Source: an uncultured Ignavibacteriales bacterium (lineage in GTDB: Bacteria > Bacteroidota > Ignavibacteria > Ignavibacteriales > Ignavibacteriaceae). From it: a stretch of DNA of 57,668 nt. The stretch lies in contig CAIYTF010000074.1 of NCBI GenBank assembly GCA_903929035.1, positions 1-57,668 of the forward strand, given 5' to 3'. Below are positions 25,881 through 34,902 of the stretch, piece after piece (positions within the stretch are counted from its first letter, which is position 1; each line of letters opens with the position of its first letter). Made by a program: the position numbers and the translations under genes. The notes beneath the pieces are model-generated. The model saw nothing but the letters and a program-made list of their open reading frames with translations. It was not told the DNA's origin and did no database searches.

Positions 25881-27248
25881 TTAAAACTTAATAACCGATT
25901 TGAAATCATTAAAAATAATAAATGCCATCAGCAAAAGTAGCAGCACCATACCGGTGTTTTGTATTGCAATTTTCATTTTAATGGGAATCTCGCGTTTTAT
26001 CAAATGCTCAACCAAAATCATTACAAAGTGCCCGCCATCAAGCGCGGGAATGGGTAATATATTTAATATGGCTAAACTTAAACTCAAATAGCCGAGGAAG
26101 AGTATAAAGCTCGAAAGTCCCGAGTCTGCCGATTTTGCCGCGTATTGCGCTATCTTGATTGGTCCGCCAAACACGCTTTTAAATTCAACTTCACCGCTTA
26201 CCACGCGTTTAAGCATAGTTAAAGTCAATCCGGTCATATTAGCAAGTGCTTTTGAGCCTTCGCTTAGAGATTCAAAAACTGTATATTTTTTTGTCTCTAC
26301 TTCACCGAAAAACTTATGAGATAGTGCCATACCAAGCTTGCCCTCCGCGCTTGGAGTGGCGGCTATGGCAATAGTATCTTTCTCGTTACGCAATATCCGG
26401 AGTTTTAATTCTTTTCCTTTTGAAGAAGATATAAGCCCGATAGTTTGTTCAACCGTGTTAACCGGTGTTTCATTAATCGAGAGCAAAACATCATCTTTTA
26501 AAATTCCCACTTTAGCCGCCACGGAGTTCGCGAGAGTGCTTTCAACAATTGGTTTCGCGCCGTCATAATAAAAGAAATTCAGTGCCGCTTCGTCTTGTGG
26601 TATCGCTTTTCTTTCCACGTGGATTGTTGTTTCAGTTCCGGCACGCGCGAGCGCGACATCAAGGTCCTTGCCCAGCGTGTTAACAAAAAATTCATTTCGC
26701 AAATCCTCCCAGTTTGCAACAGCAACGCCGTTGATGCGGAGAATCTTATCACCGGTCGCGAAACCTGCCTGCCGCGCCGCGCTATTGGGGGCAACATAAC
26801 CAATAGTGGTTGTTTTAAGGTATTGCTTCCCGTGAGAATAGGCACTGAGCCAAAAAATAATCAATGCAAGTAAAAGATTCATCAATACACCGGCAGTGAT
26901 AACAAACACTTTTTTTGATGTTGATTTTGAACGAAATTCATAAGGCTGCGGTTCCTTATCCGCGAACGAAGTATCGGCACTTTCGTCAACCATTCCTGCA
27001 ATTCTCACGTAACCGCCAAGTGGAAGAGCGCACAGGCGATAGTCAGTATTGCCCGCGCCATCAAAATCATCAGGGAGATTGCCAAACGTGAATCCTGATA
27101 ATTTATTCCAGCCAAACAAGCGATAACCAAACCCAATCGCGAACGCTTCCACGCGCATTTTACTCAGCTTAGCCGCCGCAAAATGACCGAATTCGTGTAT
27201 GAACACCAAAATTCCAATGGTGAGAATAAAATATAAAACTTCACTCAT
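25881..27248 (-). CDS. rseP: Membrane site-2 zinc metalloprotease with two PDZ domains
   Basis: A 455-residue RseP-type intramembrane protease. The zinc motif HEFGH (His18, Glu19, His22) is in the first transmembrane segment. Two PDZ domains lie between the membrane segments at about 140-220 (GYVAPNSAARQAGFATGDKI) and about 222-300 (TLANSVAAKVGILKDDVLLS). The third motif PIPALDGGH is near residue 400. It probably performs the second cleavage of anti-sigma factors and clears signal peptides. It follows dxr on the same strand, a conserved neighbourhood in many bacteria, but here a palindromic repeat (27271-27362) separates the two genes. Confidence 0.93.
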   Translation of the reverse strand: MSEVLYFILTIGILVFIHEFGHFAAAKLSKMRVEAFAIGFGYRLFGWNKLSGFTFGNLPDDFDGAGNTDYRLCALPLGGYVRIAGMVDESADTSFADKEPQPYEFRSKSTSKKVFVITAGVLMNLLLALIIFWLSAYSHGKQYLKTTTIGYVAPNSAARQAGFATGDKILRINGVAVANWEDLRNEFFVNTLGKDLDVALARAGTETTIHVERKAIPQDEAALNFFYYDGAKPIVESTLANSVAAKVGILKDDVLLSINETPVNTVEQTIGLISSSKGKELKLRILRNEKDTIAIAATPSAEGKLGMALSHKFFGEVETKKYTVFESLSEGSKALANMTGLTLTMLKRVVSGEVEFKSVFGGPIKIAQYAAKSADSGLSSFILFLGYLSLSLAILNILPIPALDGGHFVMILVEHLIKREIPIKMKIAIQNTGMVLLLLLMAFIIFNDFKSVIKF

Positions 27249-27270
27249 TTAAATGCAATTCCTTTCTAAT

Positions 27271-27362
27271 ATCCGTGTAAAGAAATAACCTATACATCTT
27301 CTAAATTTAACCTTCGCGCCTTCGCGTGAGAAAGTGATAATGTTATTTCTGAACGAGTCCTA
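27271..27362 (-). repeat. ~90-bp palindromic repeat, full copy between dxr and rseP
   Basis: Arms ATCCGTGTAAAGAAATAACC and GTTATTTCTGAACGAGTCCT around the core CGCGCCTTCGCGTGAGAAAG. The outer end CTA (27360-27362) is the reverse complement of the TAG stop of dxr, so the repeat supplies that stop codon. Confidence 0.85.
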
Positions 27363-28505
27363 ATTTATTAATGATTCCGCGAACCGGCGTGCTGCCAAAT
27401 CGCAGGCATATATGTCTTCAAGACAGGGATTGGAAATAATCTCAAAATTGTCTAAAGCACGATGTACAATATACGGTATTTTTAAGAAATTTATATCGCC
27501 CCTTAAAAAACCTGCCACTGCAATTTCATTTGCAGCATTGAGGATGCAGGGGGCAGTTCCTCCCTCGCGGATAACATCAAATGCAAGCCCGAGGCACTCG
27601 AATTTCTTGAAGTCAGGCTCAAAAAAACTAAACGACTGCAAAGCAGGGAAATTGGTTTTGACGTGATCCGCCGCGAAACGTTCCGGATAGCTGAGGGCAA
27701 GCTGTATCGGCAGGTGCATATCAGGGACACTCAATTGGGCTTTGATAGAGCCGTCTATAAACTGAACCATCGAATGAATGATGGATTGCGGGTGAACAAC
27801 CACTTCTATTTTACTAATCGGAAACTTGAAAAGCCAATGAGCCTCGATTACCTCGAGTCCTTTGTTCATCAATGTTGCCGAATCTATGGTAATTTTTGAA
27901 CCCATCTTCCAAGTTGGATGATTTAATGCCTGCGCGATAGTTACCGCTTCAAGTTCAGCGCGGGTGGCAGTAAAAAATGGTCCGCCTGAAGCCGTGATAA
28001 TTAATTTTTCAACTTCTTCAATTTTTTCGCCGAGCATACATTGAAATAGCGCGCTGTGCTCAGAATCCACCGGTATCATTTCAGCATTATACTGTTCACA
28101 AAGCGCGGTCACTAATTCCCCTGCAACAACAAGTGTTTCTTTGTTGGCAAGCGCGACGCGTTTCCCGCGCTTGATTGCTTCAATGGTCGGGGCAAGACCC
28201 GCGAAGCCCATCATCGCGCCGACAAAAATATCGTAGCTGCATTCTCTGGCAATTATAGCACTGCCTTCAGTGCCGCGAAGACATTCAACGGAATAGTTTA
28301 GCTCTTTTGCCAATTTGTCCGCCATCGCGGGATCACCCACCGCGACAATTTTCGGATGGAATTCCGCTATCTGCAATTTAAGCAGTTCTGTATTTGAATT
28401 AACGCATAACGCGGCAACTTCAAACTTATCGGGGAATTTTCTAATTACATCAAGGGCAGCGCGGCCAATAGAACCGCTGGAACCCATAATTACTACTTTT
28501 TTCAT
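27360..28505 (-). CDS. dxr: 1-deoxy-D-xylulose-5-phosphate reductoisomerase
   Basis: MEP-pathway enzyme converting DXP to methylerythritol phosphate with NADPH. Starting at ATG 28503-28505 gives 381 residues (MKKVVIMGSSGSIGRAALDV), the usual family length; an upstream in-frame ATG would add 16 non-conserved residues. NADPH-binding GSSGSIG lies at the N-terminus, active-site PVDSEHSALFQ near 150 with ITASGGPF near 190, and TWKMGSKITIDSATLMNKGLE near 215. The stop falls in a repeat element. Together with ispF (31229-31726) it shows that isoprenoids are made by the MEP route. Confidence 0.95.
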   Translation of the reverse strand: MKKVVIMGSSGSIGRAALDVIRKFPDKFEVAALCVNSNTELLKLQIAEFHPKIVAVGDPAMADKLAKELNYSVECLRGTEGSAIIARECSYDIFVGAMMGFAGLAPTIEAIKRGKRVALANKETLVVAGELVTALCEQYNAEMIPVDSEHSALFQCMLGEKIEEVEKLIITASGGPFFTATRAELEAVTIAQALNHPTWKMGSKITIDSATLMNKGLEVIEAHWLFKFPISKIEVVVHPQSIIHSMVQFIDGSIKAQLSVPDMHLPIQLALSYPERFAADHVKTNFPALQSFSFFEPDFKKFECLGLAFDVIREGGTAPCILNAANEIAVAGFLRGDINFLKIPYIVHRALDNFEIISNPCLEDIYACDLAARRFAESLIN

Positions 28506-28645
28506 TACGCTTATATTACTGCTTTTTTTGAGTGTGTTAGTGTGAAAATACAAATCTCGCCACCGCTGGCAAACAGCTCAATTCGATACCCTTATAACTT
28601 TGGTGCATTCTTCGCCGAATTGAGAGTCTATTTTTTTTTACATAG

Positions 28646-28822
28646 TTATTGAAATAGTTTATTTAATTCTGATTGTACGGTTTCGCTTTCAAATCTATCA
28701 TCTGCTTTCAAAATCTCGAAATAACGCGACCACGTCAATTTGTGGGACACTGTCCCACAAATTGGGAAAGGCAGATACAATAAGTCCCCTTTGAGAGGAC
28801 TAACATATATTTCTACGCTCAT
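28646..28822 (-). pseudogene. Fragment of a DUF1016/YhcG-type nuclease gene
   Basis: From ATG 28822, immediately beyond the OLD gene stop, a 58-residue frame contains ICGTVSHKLTWSRYFEILKA, which matches the start of the DUF1016 N-terminal domain (usually ...LSWSHYVELLK..DD...). The remaining 250 or so residues and the PDDEXK domain are absent, so this is a remnant or a short domain-only gene. It sits beside an intact OLD-family nuclease gene, and both families recur in defence-related loci. It also contains a perfect 27-bp palindrome. Confidence 0.5.
28737..28763. repeat. Perfect 27-bp palindrome
   Basis: Two 13-base arms (AATTTGTGGGACA and its exact reverse complement) around a single C. 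It lies within the DUF1016 fragment, where it encodes part of ICGTVSHKLT. It may be a protein-binding site, a folded RNA element or a repeat remnant. Confidence 0.8.
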
Positions 28823-28823
28823 A

Positions 28824-30545
28824 TTATTCAGGTTTGATAACATCATAAATAATATCCAGTTTTTCATAAATTTCAACATCTATTTCATCGGGCTTCATCA
28901 ATTCGATTAATCGATAATAGTCGCGCTTATAAAAATTCTGAGGCAAATTTAATCTTTTATAAAACTCAGAGTAAATCGGGTCTAACCAATCATCCGACAA
29001 TTTTTCCTTATTCCACCAGCTGTTATTAATATCGTTAAGATATCTCGGCGGAGTAAGGTCAATAATAATCGCGTTCATAGTATCCGCCATTGTCTCTATC
29101 CCGATTGCAGGATTAAGTTTATATAATTCGGAGGCGTGTTTGAGCAGTAAAGCAGGTCTCGCGAAATAGTTTTCTAATTCACGCCTCGACCAGCAAATGA
29201 TTTTAAGTTTCGGATTCTCTTGAAGATTAGGCAGAAAATCAAAAAGAGCCAGCCCCTTCAATTCCGGAAATATCTCCGAAAGAGCCGCGTAATTGTTTAT
29301 TGCAGTTCCGGGTACATTATCTGATGTATATTGAACATTGGCGAATTTTAATAACGGCTCGACTTTATGCTTGATAATTTTCGCGAACTTTTTCAACATT
29401 TCTAAATCAGTGGAACCTTCTAAATATAAAATATGCTTTTTGAGGCGGGCGAGATAATATTTTTCCCACCCTATTTCCGTTAATGCCTTTTTAATATATT
29501 TGAGTTTTTGAGGTGTTGCCGCCTCGTTTATTTCAAACACTTTATTTTCGATAATCGCGATTACTTTTGAGGCATCAGCCGCTTCGTCCAGAATAACTTC
29601 AGAATGTGAAGCAACAATAATTTGCGAATTCATTTCCATTGCCGCTTCATTAATCGTCTGAAAAGCTTCACGCTGCCGGATTACTTCTAAGTGAGCATCC
29701 GGTTCATCCAAAAGAAGAATAGTATTAGGGTTTGCATACATATAAGCAAGAAGAAGTAATGTTTGCTGAAATCCTCTTCCTGCAGCGGAAATATCATAAT
29801 TTATTCCATTCTCAAGGTATTCCAATTGCATAAGTCCCGTTGCCTTGATAAACTCCGGTTCACGAAGTTTCGCGCCAAACATAGATTCTATCCTCCGGCA
29901 AAGCTTCTTCCAATTCTTATTGGAATCATATCCCGCGGGATGCGGTGTTTCCGGGTATAATATTTCATAACAGATATTTCTTAAAACTTCAGCGGTTTTT
30001 CCTTCGCCTAACTTCCTGTCAATAGACCCTTGAGTAAGTTTATCTTCATTTGTTGAAATCCCTGACATTGGCTGAAGGAACCCAAAGTGAATTCCATTGT
30101 TGGTTTCATACAGATTTAGAACATCATCATAGCCCTTTGTTACTATGCAAGAAAATGATTCGGTATTGTAGAACAAAAATTCCGCGTTACAAGACCATTT
30201 ATTACCTGACTCATCCCCTTCAAGTTCTATCACCAATTTGATTGGTTTGGCATTTTTATTTTTTCCGGGTTCCGTTACTTCGCGATTTCTCCACAACGAG
30301 CGGGCATCGGCAATCGGGCTGTTCAATAAATCTTTTCTATTTATTGTAACCGCACCTTGATTATTTAAATTTTTTCTCTTTTTTGCCTGTATATAATTAG
30401 TCACTCCAATTTCCCAAAGGCACAATGATTGGAATACAGTAGATTTTCCTGAATTATTGGGCCCGATAATAACCACCGATTGGGACAATGAAAATTCAAT
30501 GTTCTCCAATTTTTTAAAATTATTTATTTTAATTTTGGTAATCAT
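28824..30545 (-). CDS. OLD-family ATP-dependent nuclease (AAA ATPase plus TOPRIM)
   Basis: A 573-residue protein with an SMC/RecF-like ATPase domain: N-terminal ITKIKINNFKKLENIEF, Walker A GPNNSGKST at 28-36, and Walker B region LLLDEPDAHLEVIRQ with downstream SQIIVASHSEVILDEA near 290-330. A TOPRIM-like domain starts near residue 375 (HILYLEGSTDLEMLKKF). OLD nucleases occur alone or with partners such as GajB in anti-phage systems. No UvrD-like partner is adjacent here, so it is a class-1-like stand-alone OLD. Lower CGCG frequency than flanking genes fits accessory DNA. It is followed by the DUF1016 fragment. Confidence 0.85.
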   Translation of the reverse strand: MITKIKINNFKKLENIEFSLSQSVVIIGPNNSGKSTVFQSLCLWEIGVTNYIQAKKRKNLNNQGAVTINRKDLLNSPIADARSLWRNREVTEPGKNKNAKPIKLVIELEGDESGNKWSCNAEFLFYNTESFSCIVTKGYDDVLNLYETNNGIHFGFLQPMSGISTNEDKLTQGSIDRKLGEGKTAEVLRNICYEILYPETPHPAGYDSNKNWKKLCRRIESMFGAKLREPEFIKATGLMQLEYLENGINYDISAAGRGFQQTLLLLAYMYANPNTILLLDEPDAHLEVIRQREAFQTINEAAMEMNSQIIVASHSEVILDEAADASKVIAIIENKVFEINEAATPQKLKYIKKALTEIGWEKYYLARLKKHILYLEGSTDLEMLKKFAKIIKHKVEPLLKFANVQYTSDNVPGTAINNYAALSEIFPELKGLALFDFLPNLQENPKLKIICWSRRELENYFARPALLLKHASELYKLNPAIGIETMADTMNAIIIDLTPPRYLNDINNSWWNKEKLSDDWLDPIYSEFYKRLNLPQNFYKRDYYRLIELMKPDEIDVEIYEKLDIIYDVIKPE

Positions 30546-30633
30546 TATTTAGATACTCTGTATTTTATCAGTTAATTCATTTTTAATATTACGGATGTCG
30601 CTGGCAATTAGAACGTGAATCGAATTATCTTCC

Positions 30634-31242
30634 TCATTTCCCCTTTTGGGCTAAATAATACCTTGCTCCAAAAATTATTACAATTACCAATACTGCTATG
30701 GTCAACACCGTGCCATACACGCTGATAATGTGGTCAATCTTCTGCACGTGCGCGCCAAACAGCCAGCCCAGACTAAGCAAAACAATATGCCATAGCAGTG
30801 AACTTATTGATGAGAGTATAACTGTTTTCTTAAACGGTAATTCACTCAATCCGGCAAAAAATGCAATCACCGAGCGTACTCCCGAAATAAAACGGTTAAA
30901 AAGAATTATTACAAAACCATATTTAGCAAACCAGTCTTCGGCAATCTGTAGCGCGTCAGCCGATATAAATTTCAGCTTGCCGGCGTGAATAATTTTTCTA
31001 TCAGTTTGTGTTCCCAGATAGTATAATAAAATAAATCCCAGCTCACTGCTTACTGCCGTAATCAGCACTGCCGGAATAAAATCAATTGATTTGCCAATCA
31101 TCGTGCCGCCGACAAGAATTATTAAATCACTCGGTGACGGCGGGAATATATTTTCGATGAACGGAAACAGTAGCAATATGGTGTACACGGCTATTGGCGG
31201 GGCGGTATGAATATATTCTAATAAGTGCTCAAGCATTTTCAC
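30634..31242 (-). CDS. DedA/VTT family membrane protein
   Basis: A 202-residue polytopic inner-membrane protein with the DedA signature: [18 protein letters not shown] near the N-terminus and [18 protein letters not shown] near 115-133, followed by three hydrophobic helices. DedA proteins act in membrane lipid turnover, including undecaprenyl phosphate or phospholipid flipping in some members; the exact role here cannot be assigned. Its start overlaps ispF by 14 bases, so it is the last gene of a minus-strand chain DMT-acyP-ispF-dedA. Confidence 0.87.
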   Translation of the reverse strand: MKMLEHLLEYIHTAPPIAVYTILLLFPFIENIFPPSPSDLIILVGGTMIGKSIDFIPAVLITAVSSELGFILLYYLGTQTDRKIIHAGKLKFISADALQIAEDWFAKYGFVIILFNRFISGVRSVIAFFAGLSELPFKKTVILSSISSLLWHIVLLSLGWLFGAHVQKIDHIISVYGTVLTIAVLVIVIIFGARYYLAQKGK

Positions 31243-31726
31243 TCCTTTTCATCAAAAGCACAACTGCATTTGCCGCGATACCTTCTTCTCTGCCGATACT
31301 GCCAAGCATTTCCATTGTTGTTGCTTTTATGGAAATCTGATTTTCTTCGGATTCAAGAATAGTCGCGATGGTGCTTGTCATTGCCGGAATGTGCCGCGAT
31401 ATTTTCGGCTTTTCGGCAAGCAGCATCACATCAAGATTACCAAGCTCGTATCCTTTGCCGGTAATCAATTCATACACGTGCTTCAGCAATAACCTGCTGT
31501 CAATATCTTTATACCGCTGGTCAGTATCAGGGAAATGCTTCCCGATATCACCTAATGCCAGCGCGCCTAACAAGGCATCGCATACCGCGTGCAAAATAAC
31601 ATCCGCGTCGGAATGCCCTTCCAATCCTTTTGTATGCAGTATTTCAATTCCACCGAGAAAAAGTTTTCTTCCTTCAGCAAACCGATGAATATCAAATCCG
31701 TTCCCGATTCTTATTTGTTGTTTCAA
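31229..31726 (-). CDS. ispF: 2-C-methyl-D-erythritol 2,4-cyclodiphosphate synthase
   Basis: A 165-residue MEP-pathway enzyme of normal length that cyclises CDP-ME 2-phosphate. Metal ligands are in FDIHRF (Asp12, His14) and [18 protein letters not shown] (His in SDADV context), with [13 protein letters not shown] and [12 protein letters not shown] as further family blocks. It overlaps acylphosphatase by four bases and dedA by 14. ispD is not in the window. Confidence 0.95.
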   Translation of the reverse strand: MKQQIRIGNGFDIHRFAEGRKLFLGGIEILHTKGLEGHSDADVILHAVCDALLGALALGDIGKHFPDTDQRYKDIDSRLLLKHVYELITGKGYELGNLDVMLLAEKPKISRHIPAMTSTIATILESEENQISIKATTMEMLGSIGREEGIAANAVVLLMKRSENA

Positions 31727-32004
31727 TAACGTATCCCAAATTGTGTAAATTCTCCGGATGCTTCCCCCCAGTTAATCGTGAATTTATTCACGTGCGCGCC
31801 AAACGGACCTATTTTAATATGCTCTATTAATTCTTTAACCTCAAACTGCTCGCCTTCAATCACTGATTGAACTTCACCTGTATATAAATTCCGTACATAT
31901 CCTGTAACGTGCAGTGCCTGCGCCTTGGAAAATACAAAGTATCTGAACCCGACTCCCTGCACAAGACCGTTCACGATAATTTCCGCCCGTATATGTCTGC
32001 CCAT
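31723..32004 (-). CDS. Acylphosphatase
   Basis: A 93-residue protein starting at ATG 32002-32004 ([24 protein letters not shown]). The active-site loop [11 protein letters not shown] with the catalytic Arg, and the Asn in [12 protein letters not shown], are both present. It hydrolyses acyl phosphates. A longer in-frame start at 32046 would run into the upstream DMT gene and is not needed. It lies seven bases beyond the DMT gene and overlaps ispF by four bases. Confidence 0.9.
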   Translation of the reverse strand: MGRHIRAEIIVNGLVQGVGFRYFVFSKAQALHVTGYVRNLYTGEVQSVIEGEQFEVKELIEHIKIGPFGAHVNKFTINWGEASGEFTQFGIRY

Positions 32005-32011
32005 CGTGCCT

Positions 32012-32914
32012 TTAATCCTTTGAGAATAATTCTGAAATAAGAACACCTGAAATAATCAGCCCCGATCCAATATATCCGAATAACGATATTCGTTCACTTA
32101 ATATAAGAAAAGCAAATACGGCGGCAAATACCATCTCCATCGAGAAAATTAGACTTGCACGAGTCGGGCTGACTGCGCGCTGAAATTTTGTCTGCACTGC
32201 TGTCGTAAGTGTAGTGGCAAACAATGCTGTATAAAGTATCGCGCCAATCACTAACGGGCTTGGAGTAAACCTCGCTGGCTCAATCCCGCTCAAGTGCATC
32301 ACGGGAATACTCAACAGGCTTAATACGGCGGTAACAAAAATCTGCCAAAAGGTCAAAAACTTATAATCCATACTTTCTGAAATCAAATCGATATAAACAA
32401 TATACAGCGCATAAGAAATAGCGCAAATGAGCGTGAGAAAATCTCCAAAGGTAATATTACGTCCTATTTCGCTGAAAAATCCGGAAAGTGATGAACCATT
32501 ACCGGCAAGAAAGAGTACTCCAATAATCGCGGACGCGATAGCAGCTATATTTGCTTTCGATGGAATTCGCCTTTCCAATATTGTTTGAAATATTGGAGTA
32601 AAGATAATAAACGTGCCTGTTATAAAAGCAGACTTAGTGGCAGTGGTTGTCATAAGTCCCACTGTCTGCGTTATAAAGCCAATGAACAAAATAAATCCTA
32701 AAATGGATGCCTGCCTGAATTGTTTCGCGTTTGCCTGCCGAACCGGTGCAATAAAAAACGGCATCATAACTAATGACGCGAGCAGAAAGCGTGACGATAC
32801 AAGCACCATCGGGGATATGCCTGAAAGAGCAGACTTAACAATCGTGAAAGTGCTTGCCCAGATAAGCGTATTAGCAAATAAAGCAGCTGAAGCTATCAGC
32901 TTAGTCCTTGTCAA
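32012..32914 (-). CDS. DMT-superfamily (EamA) transporter
   Basis: A 300-residue protein with ten hydrophobic helices in two EamA repeats (ANTLIWASTFTIVKSALSG in the first; ILYTALFATTLTTAVQTKFQ and SLIFSMEMVFAAVFAFLIL in the second). It probably exports a metabolite. The start is unusual: the only codon placing a complete first helix in frame is TTG 32912-32914, which lies inside a palindromic repeat together with codons 2-4, so the repeat appears to have replaced the native 5' end and to supply translation start. The next ATG would cut off the first helix. Confidence 0.8.
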   Translation of the reverse strand: MTRTKLIASAALFANTLIWASTFTIVKSALSGISPMVLVSSRFLLASLVMMPFFIAPVRQANAKQFRQASILGFILFIGFITQTVGLMTTTATKSAFITGTFIIFTPIFQTILERRIPSKANIAAIASAIIGVLFLAGNGSSLSGFFSEIGRNITFGDFLTLICAISYALYIVYIDLISESMDYKFLTFWQIFVTAVLSLLSIPVMHLSGIEPARFTPSPLVIGAILYTALFATTLTTAVQTKFQRAVSPTRASLIFSMEMVFAAVFAFLILSERISLFGYIGSGLIISGVLISELFSKD

Positions 32915-32998
32915 GAAATAACCTTTACATCTTCCAACACATAACCCTTCGCGTCTTCGCGTGAGAAATTGTTAAAGTTATTTATGAACGAGTCCTTA
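32901..32998 (-). repeat. ~90-bp palindromic repeat, full copy between era and the DMT gene
   Basis: Arms AGTCCTTGTCAAGAAATAACC and GTTATTTATGAACGAGTCCT around the core CTTCGCGTCTTCGCGTGAGA. One end contains the start of the transporter gene and the other lies eight bases after the stop of era. Confidence 0.85.
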
Positions 32999-33005
32999 GT
33001 TTTTT

Positions 33006-33923
33006 TCACTCATCGTTTCCGTCATCATAACCAAACTCGTTAAGCGCGCGTTCATTACTTCGCCAGCTGTCTTTCACCTTAACGCGCAGCTCTAAATAAA
33101 CAGGATGCTCTATGAATATCTCTATATCTTTGCGTGCCAGCTCTCCAAGTTTCTTTATCTGAATACCGCCCTTGCCGATAACAATACTTTTTTGTGAATC
33201 TCTTTCAACATATATCAATGCCGCGATAAAATATTTTCCTTCTTCGCGTTCTTTATAATCTTCTATTACCACTTCGCAGCTATATGGCACCTCTTCACGG
33301 TAAAGCTCAAGTATTTTCTCGCGAATAATTTCCGTGACAAAAAACCGTTCATTCTCATCAGATACAAAATCATCAGGATAAAATTTGGGTCCTTCCGGAA
33401 TGTGAGCAAGCAGCAAATCTATAATTGCAGGACGGAAAGACCCGTCAAGCGCGGATATTGCAAGCCCCGCGAGATAGTGTCTTGATTTCCCTACTTGAGC
33501 CACAACCGCTTTAACTGCTTCTTCATCTATAAGGTCAATTTTGTTCATCAGCAATATGGAGGGCTTCTTCTTGCCGCCAAGATAAAGTCTCTCAAATTCA
33601 CCCGAGAGGGCATCATCAATTTCTTTTTGGGATGTAGAATCAATGATATGAATTATAATATCCGCGTCAAATACAGAATGCTTCACGTACTTCATCATCT
33701 TTTCCTGCAGCAAATATTTTGGGTCGATAATGCCCGGTGTATCAAGAAAAATAATCTGATAATTTTCTTCCGATAGAATACCAAGGATTCTTTTTCTTGT
33801 TGTCTGCGGTTTAGGAGTTGTGATTGTTAGTTTTTGACCGAGTATTGTATTTAAAAGAGTGGACTTCCCTGCATTCGGTTTGCCGATAATGGCAACGTAG
33901 CCGGCACGGTGAATTTCTGACAT
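33006..33923 (-). CDS. era: GTPase Era
   Basis: A 305-residue ribosome-assembly GTPase. G1 is GKPNAGKS (14-21), G2 lies in ITTPKPQTTR, G3 is LDTPGI and G4 is NKID, with a C-terminal KH domain (about 205-295) containing VIGKGGIQIKKLG. It binds 16S rRNA near the 3' end and supports 30S maturation. It lies between a hypothetical exported-protein gene and a repeat on the minus strand. Confidence 0.95.
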   Translation of the reverse strand: MSEIHRAGYVAIIGKPNAGKSTLLNTILGQKLTITTPKPQTTRKRILGILSEENYQIIFLDTPGIIDPKYLLQEKMMKYVKHSVFDADIIIHIIDSTSQKEIDDALSGEFERLYLGGKKKPSILLMNKIDLIDEEAVKAVVAQVGKSRHYLAGLAISALDGSFRPAIIDLLLAHIPEGPKFYPDDFVSDENERFFVTEIIREKILELYREEVPYSCEVVIEDYKEREEGKYFIAALIYVERDSQKSIVIGKGGIQIKKLGELARKDIEIFIEHPVYLELRVKVKDSWRSNERALNEFGYDDGNDE

Positions 33924-33953
33924 AATTTCTTTCTATATTATAAATAGCCGAGG

Positions 33954-34325
33954 TTATTCTTCATCCCTCAGCATTGATGAATTTTTATCAAGATAGCCCT
34001 CCTGCACAAGTGCAGCAAATGTTCTGTATAGTATCAGCGAAATCTCCGTGCTGCCGCAAAAGCCGAATGCCGCGAGCTTCACCCCGTTAATTTCTTTTTC
34101 TATCTTCACTGTAGCAATCAAATTGTTATCTGCTACTAATTTGTTTTCCGAACGGACTTTTTTTGCCTTGATATTTGCCAAACCCCACTGCAGCCCCTTT
34201 TGCGCGTTTTTATATGCCGAATCAACATCGGAAAATTTTGGTTTCTCCGATGATTGCGCCTGTAATTTAATACAGGGAATACAAACAACCCAAACTAAAA
34301 CAAGCAATACTAATATTCGTTGCAG
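33954..34325 (-). CDS. Small exported protein of unknown function, probable CTG start
   Basis: The coding part (signal peptide RILVLLVLVWVVCIPCIKLQAQ, then SSEKPKFSDVDSAYKNAQKG and a domain ending GYLDKNSSMLRDEE) is conserved in character, but no ATG lies near it; the first ATG in frame is inside ogt. An AAGGAG at 34334-34339 (minus strand) is followed after eight bases by CTG 34323-34325, in frame and at the expected beginning of the signal peptide, so I propose CTG as start. TTG at 34305-34307 is the alternative. Function unknown. It follows ogt by 43 bases. Confidence 0.55.
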   Translation of the reverse strand: MQRILVLLVLVWVVCIPCIKLQAQSSEKPKFSDVDSAYKNAQKGLQWGLANIKAKKVRSENKLVADNNLIATVKIEKEINGVKLAAFGFCGSTEISLILYRTFAALVQEGYLDKNSSMLRDEE

Positions 34326-34368
34326 CCGATTATCTCCTTGATAATAACTTGTGAAACCATAACAATGT

Positions 34369-34845
34369 TTATACCGTTTTTGCTTTTTCCAAGTCAAGCA
34401 GCATACGTTTGACTTTAATACCGCACGCGTAGCCGCCAAGACTGCCATCCGCCTGTATTACTCTATGACACGGTACAATTATCGGCAGCGGATTAAGTTT
34501 ATTCGCGCCGCCGACCGCGCGCACTGCTTTCTCATTCCCTATCTGTATAGCAAGTGTTTTATAGCTCACTGTCTCGCCATACGGAATTTCTTTCAGAGCG
34601 TTCCACACTTGAACTTGAAATTCAGTACCTTTCAGGTGAGTTTTCGCGTTAAACACTTTGCGTCTGCCTTTCAGGTATTCAGCCATCTGTTCCGATATGT
34701 CATAAAAATGTTTGTCCTCTATCGGCAGCTCAATAAAGCCCGCCGGTATTTTGGGACTATCATTAATGAACAGAGAAAAGATTCCCTCCTCATCGGCAAA
34801 TACAGTGAACTGTAAAGGTTCAGCAGTGAATTTCGAATAATACAT
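34369..34845 (-). CDS. ogt: Methylated-DNA--protein-cysteine methyltransferase
   Basis: A 158-residue suicide repair protein that removes alkyl groups from O6-alkylguanine. The active-site PCHR motif has acceptor Cys126 (NPLPIIVPCHRVIQ). The helix-turn-helix region EIPYGETVSYKTLAIQIG (86-104) and KAVRAVGGANK (recognition helix, Arg finger) are present, and the N-terminal domain is of the short Ogt kind without Ada regulatory parts. It lies downstream of nfu, about 60 bases apart, on the same strand. Confidence 0.93.
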   Translation of the reverse strand: MYYSKFTAEPLQFTVFADEEGIFSLFINDSPKIPAGFIELPIEDKHFYDISEQMAEYLKGRRKVFNAKTHLKGTEFQVQVWNALKEIPYGETVSYKTLAIQIGNEKAVRAVGGANKLNPLPIIVPCHRVIQADGSLGGYACGIKVKRMLLDLEKAKTV

Positions 34846-34902
34846 TATCTTCTCGTATCGTTATAATTTTCTATATCGGCTCTGTGTGCCGATAGCGTAA
34901 CT

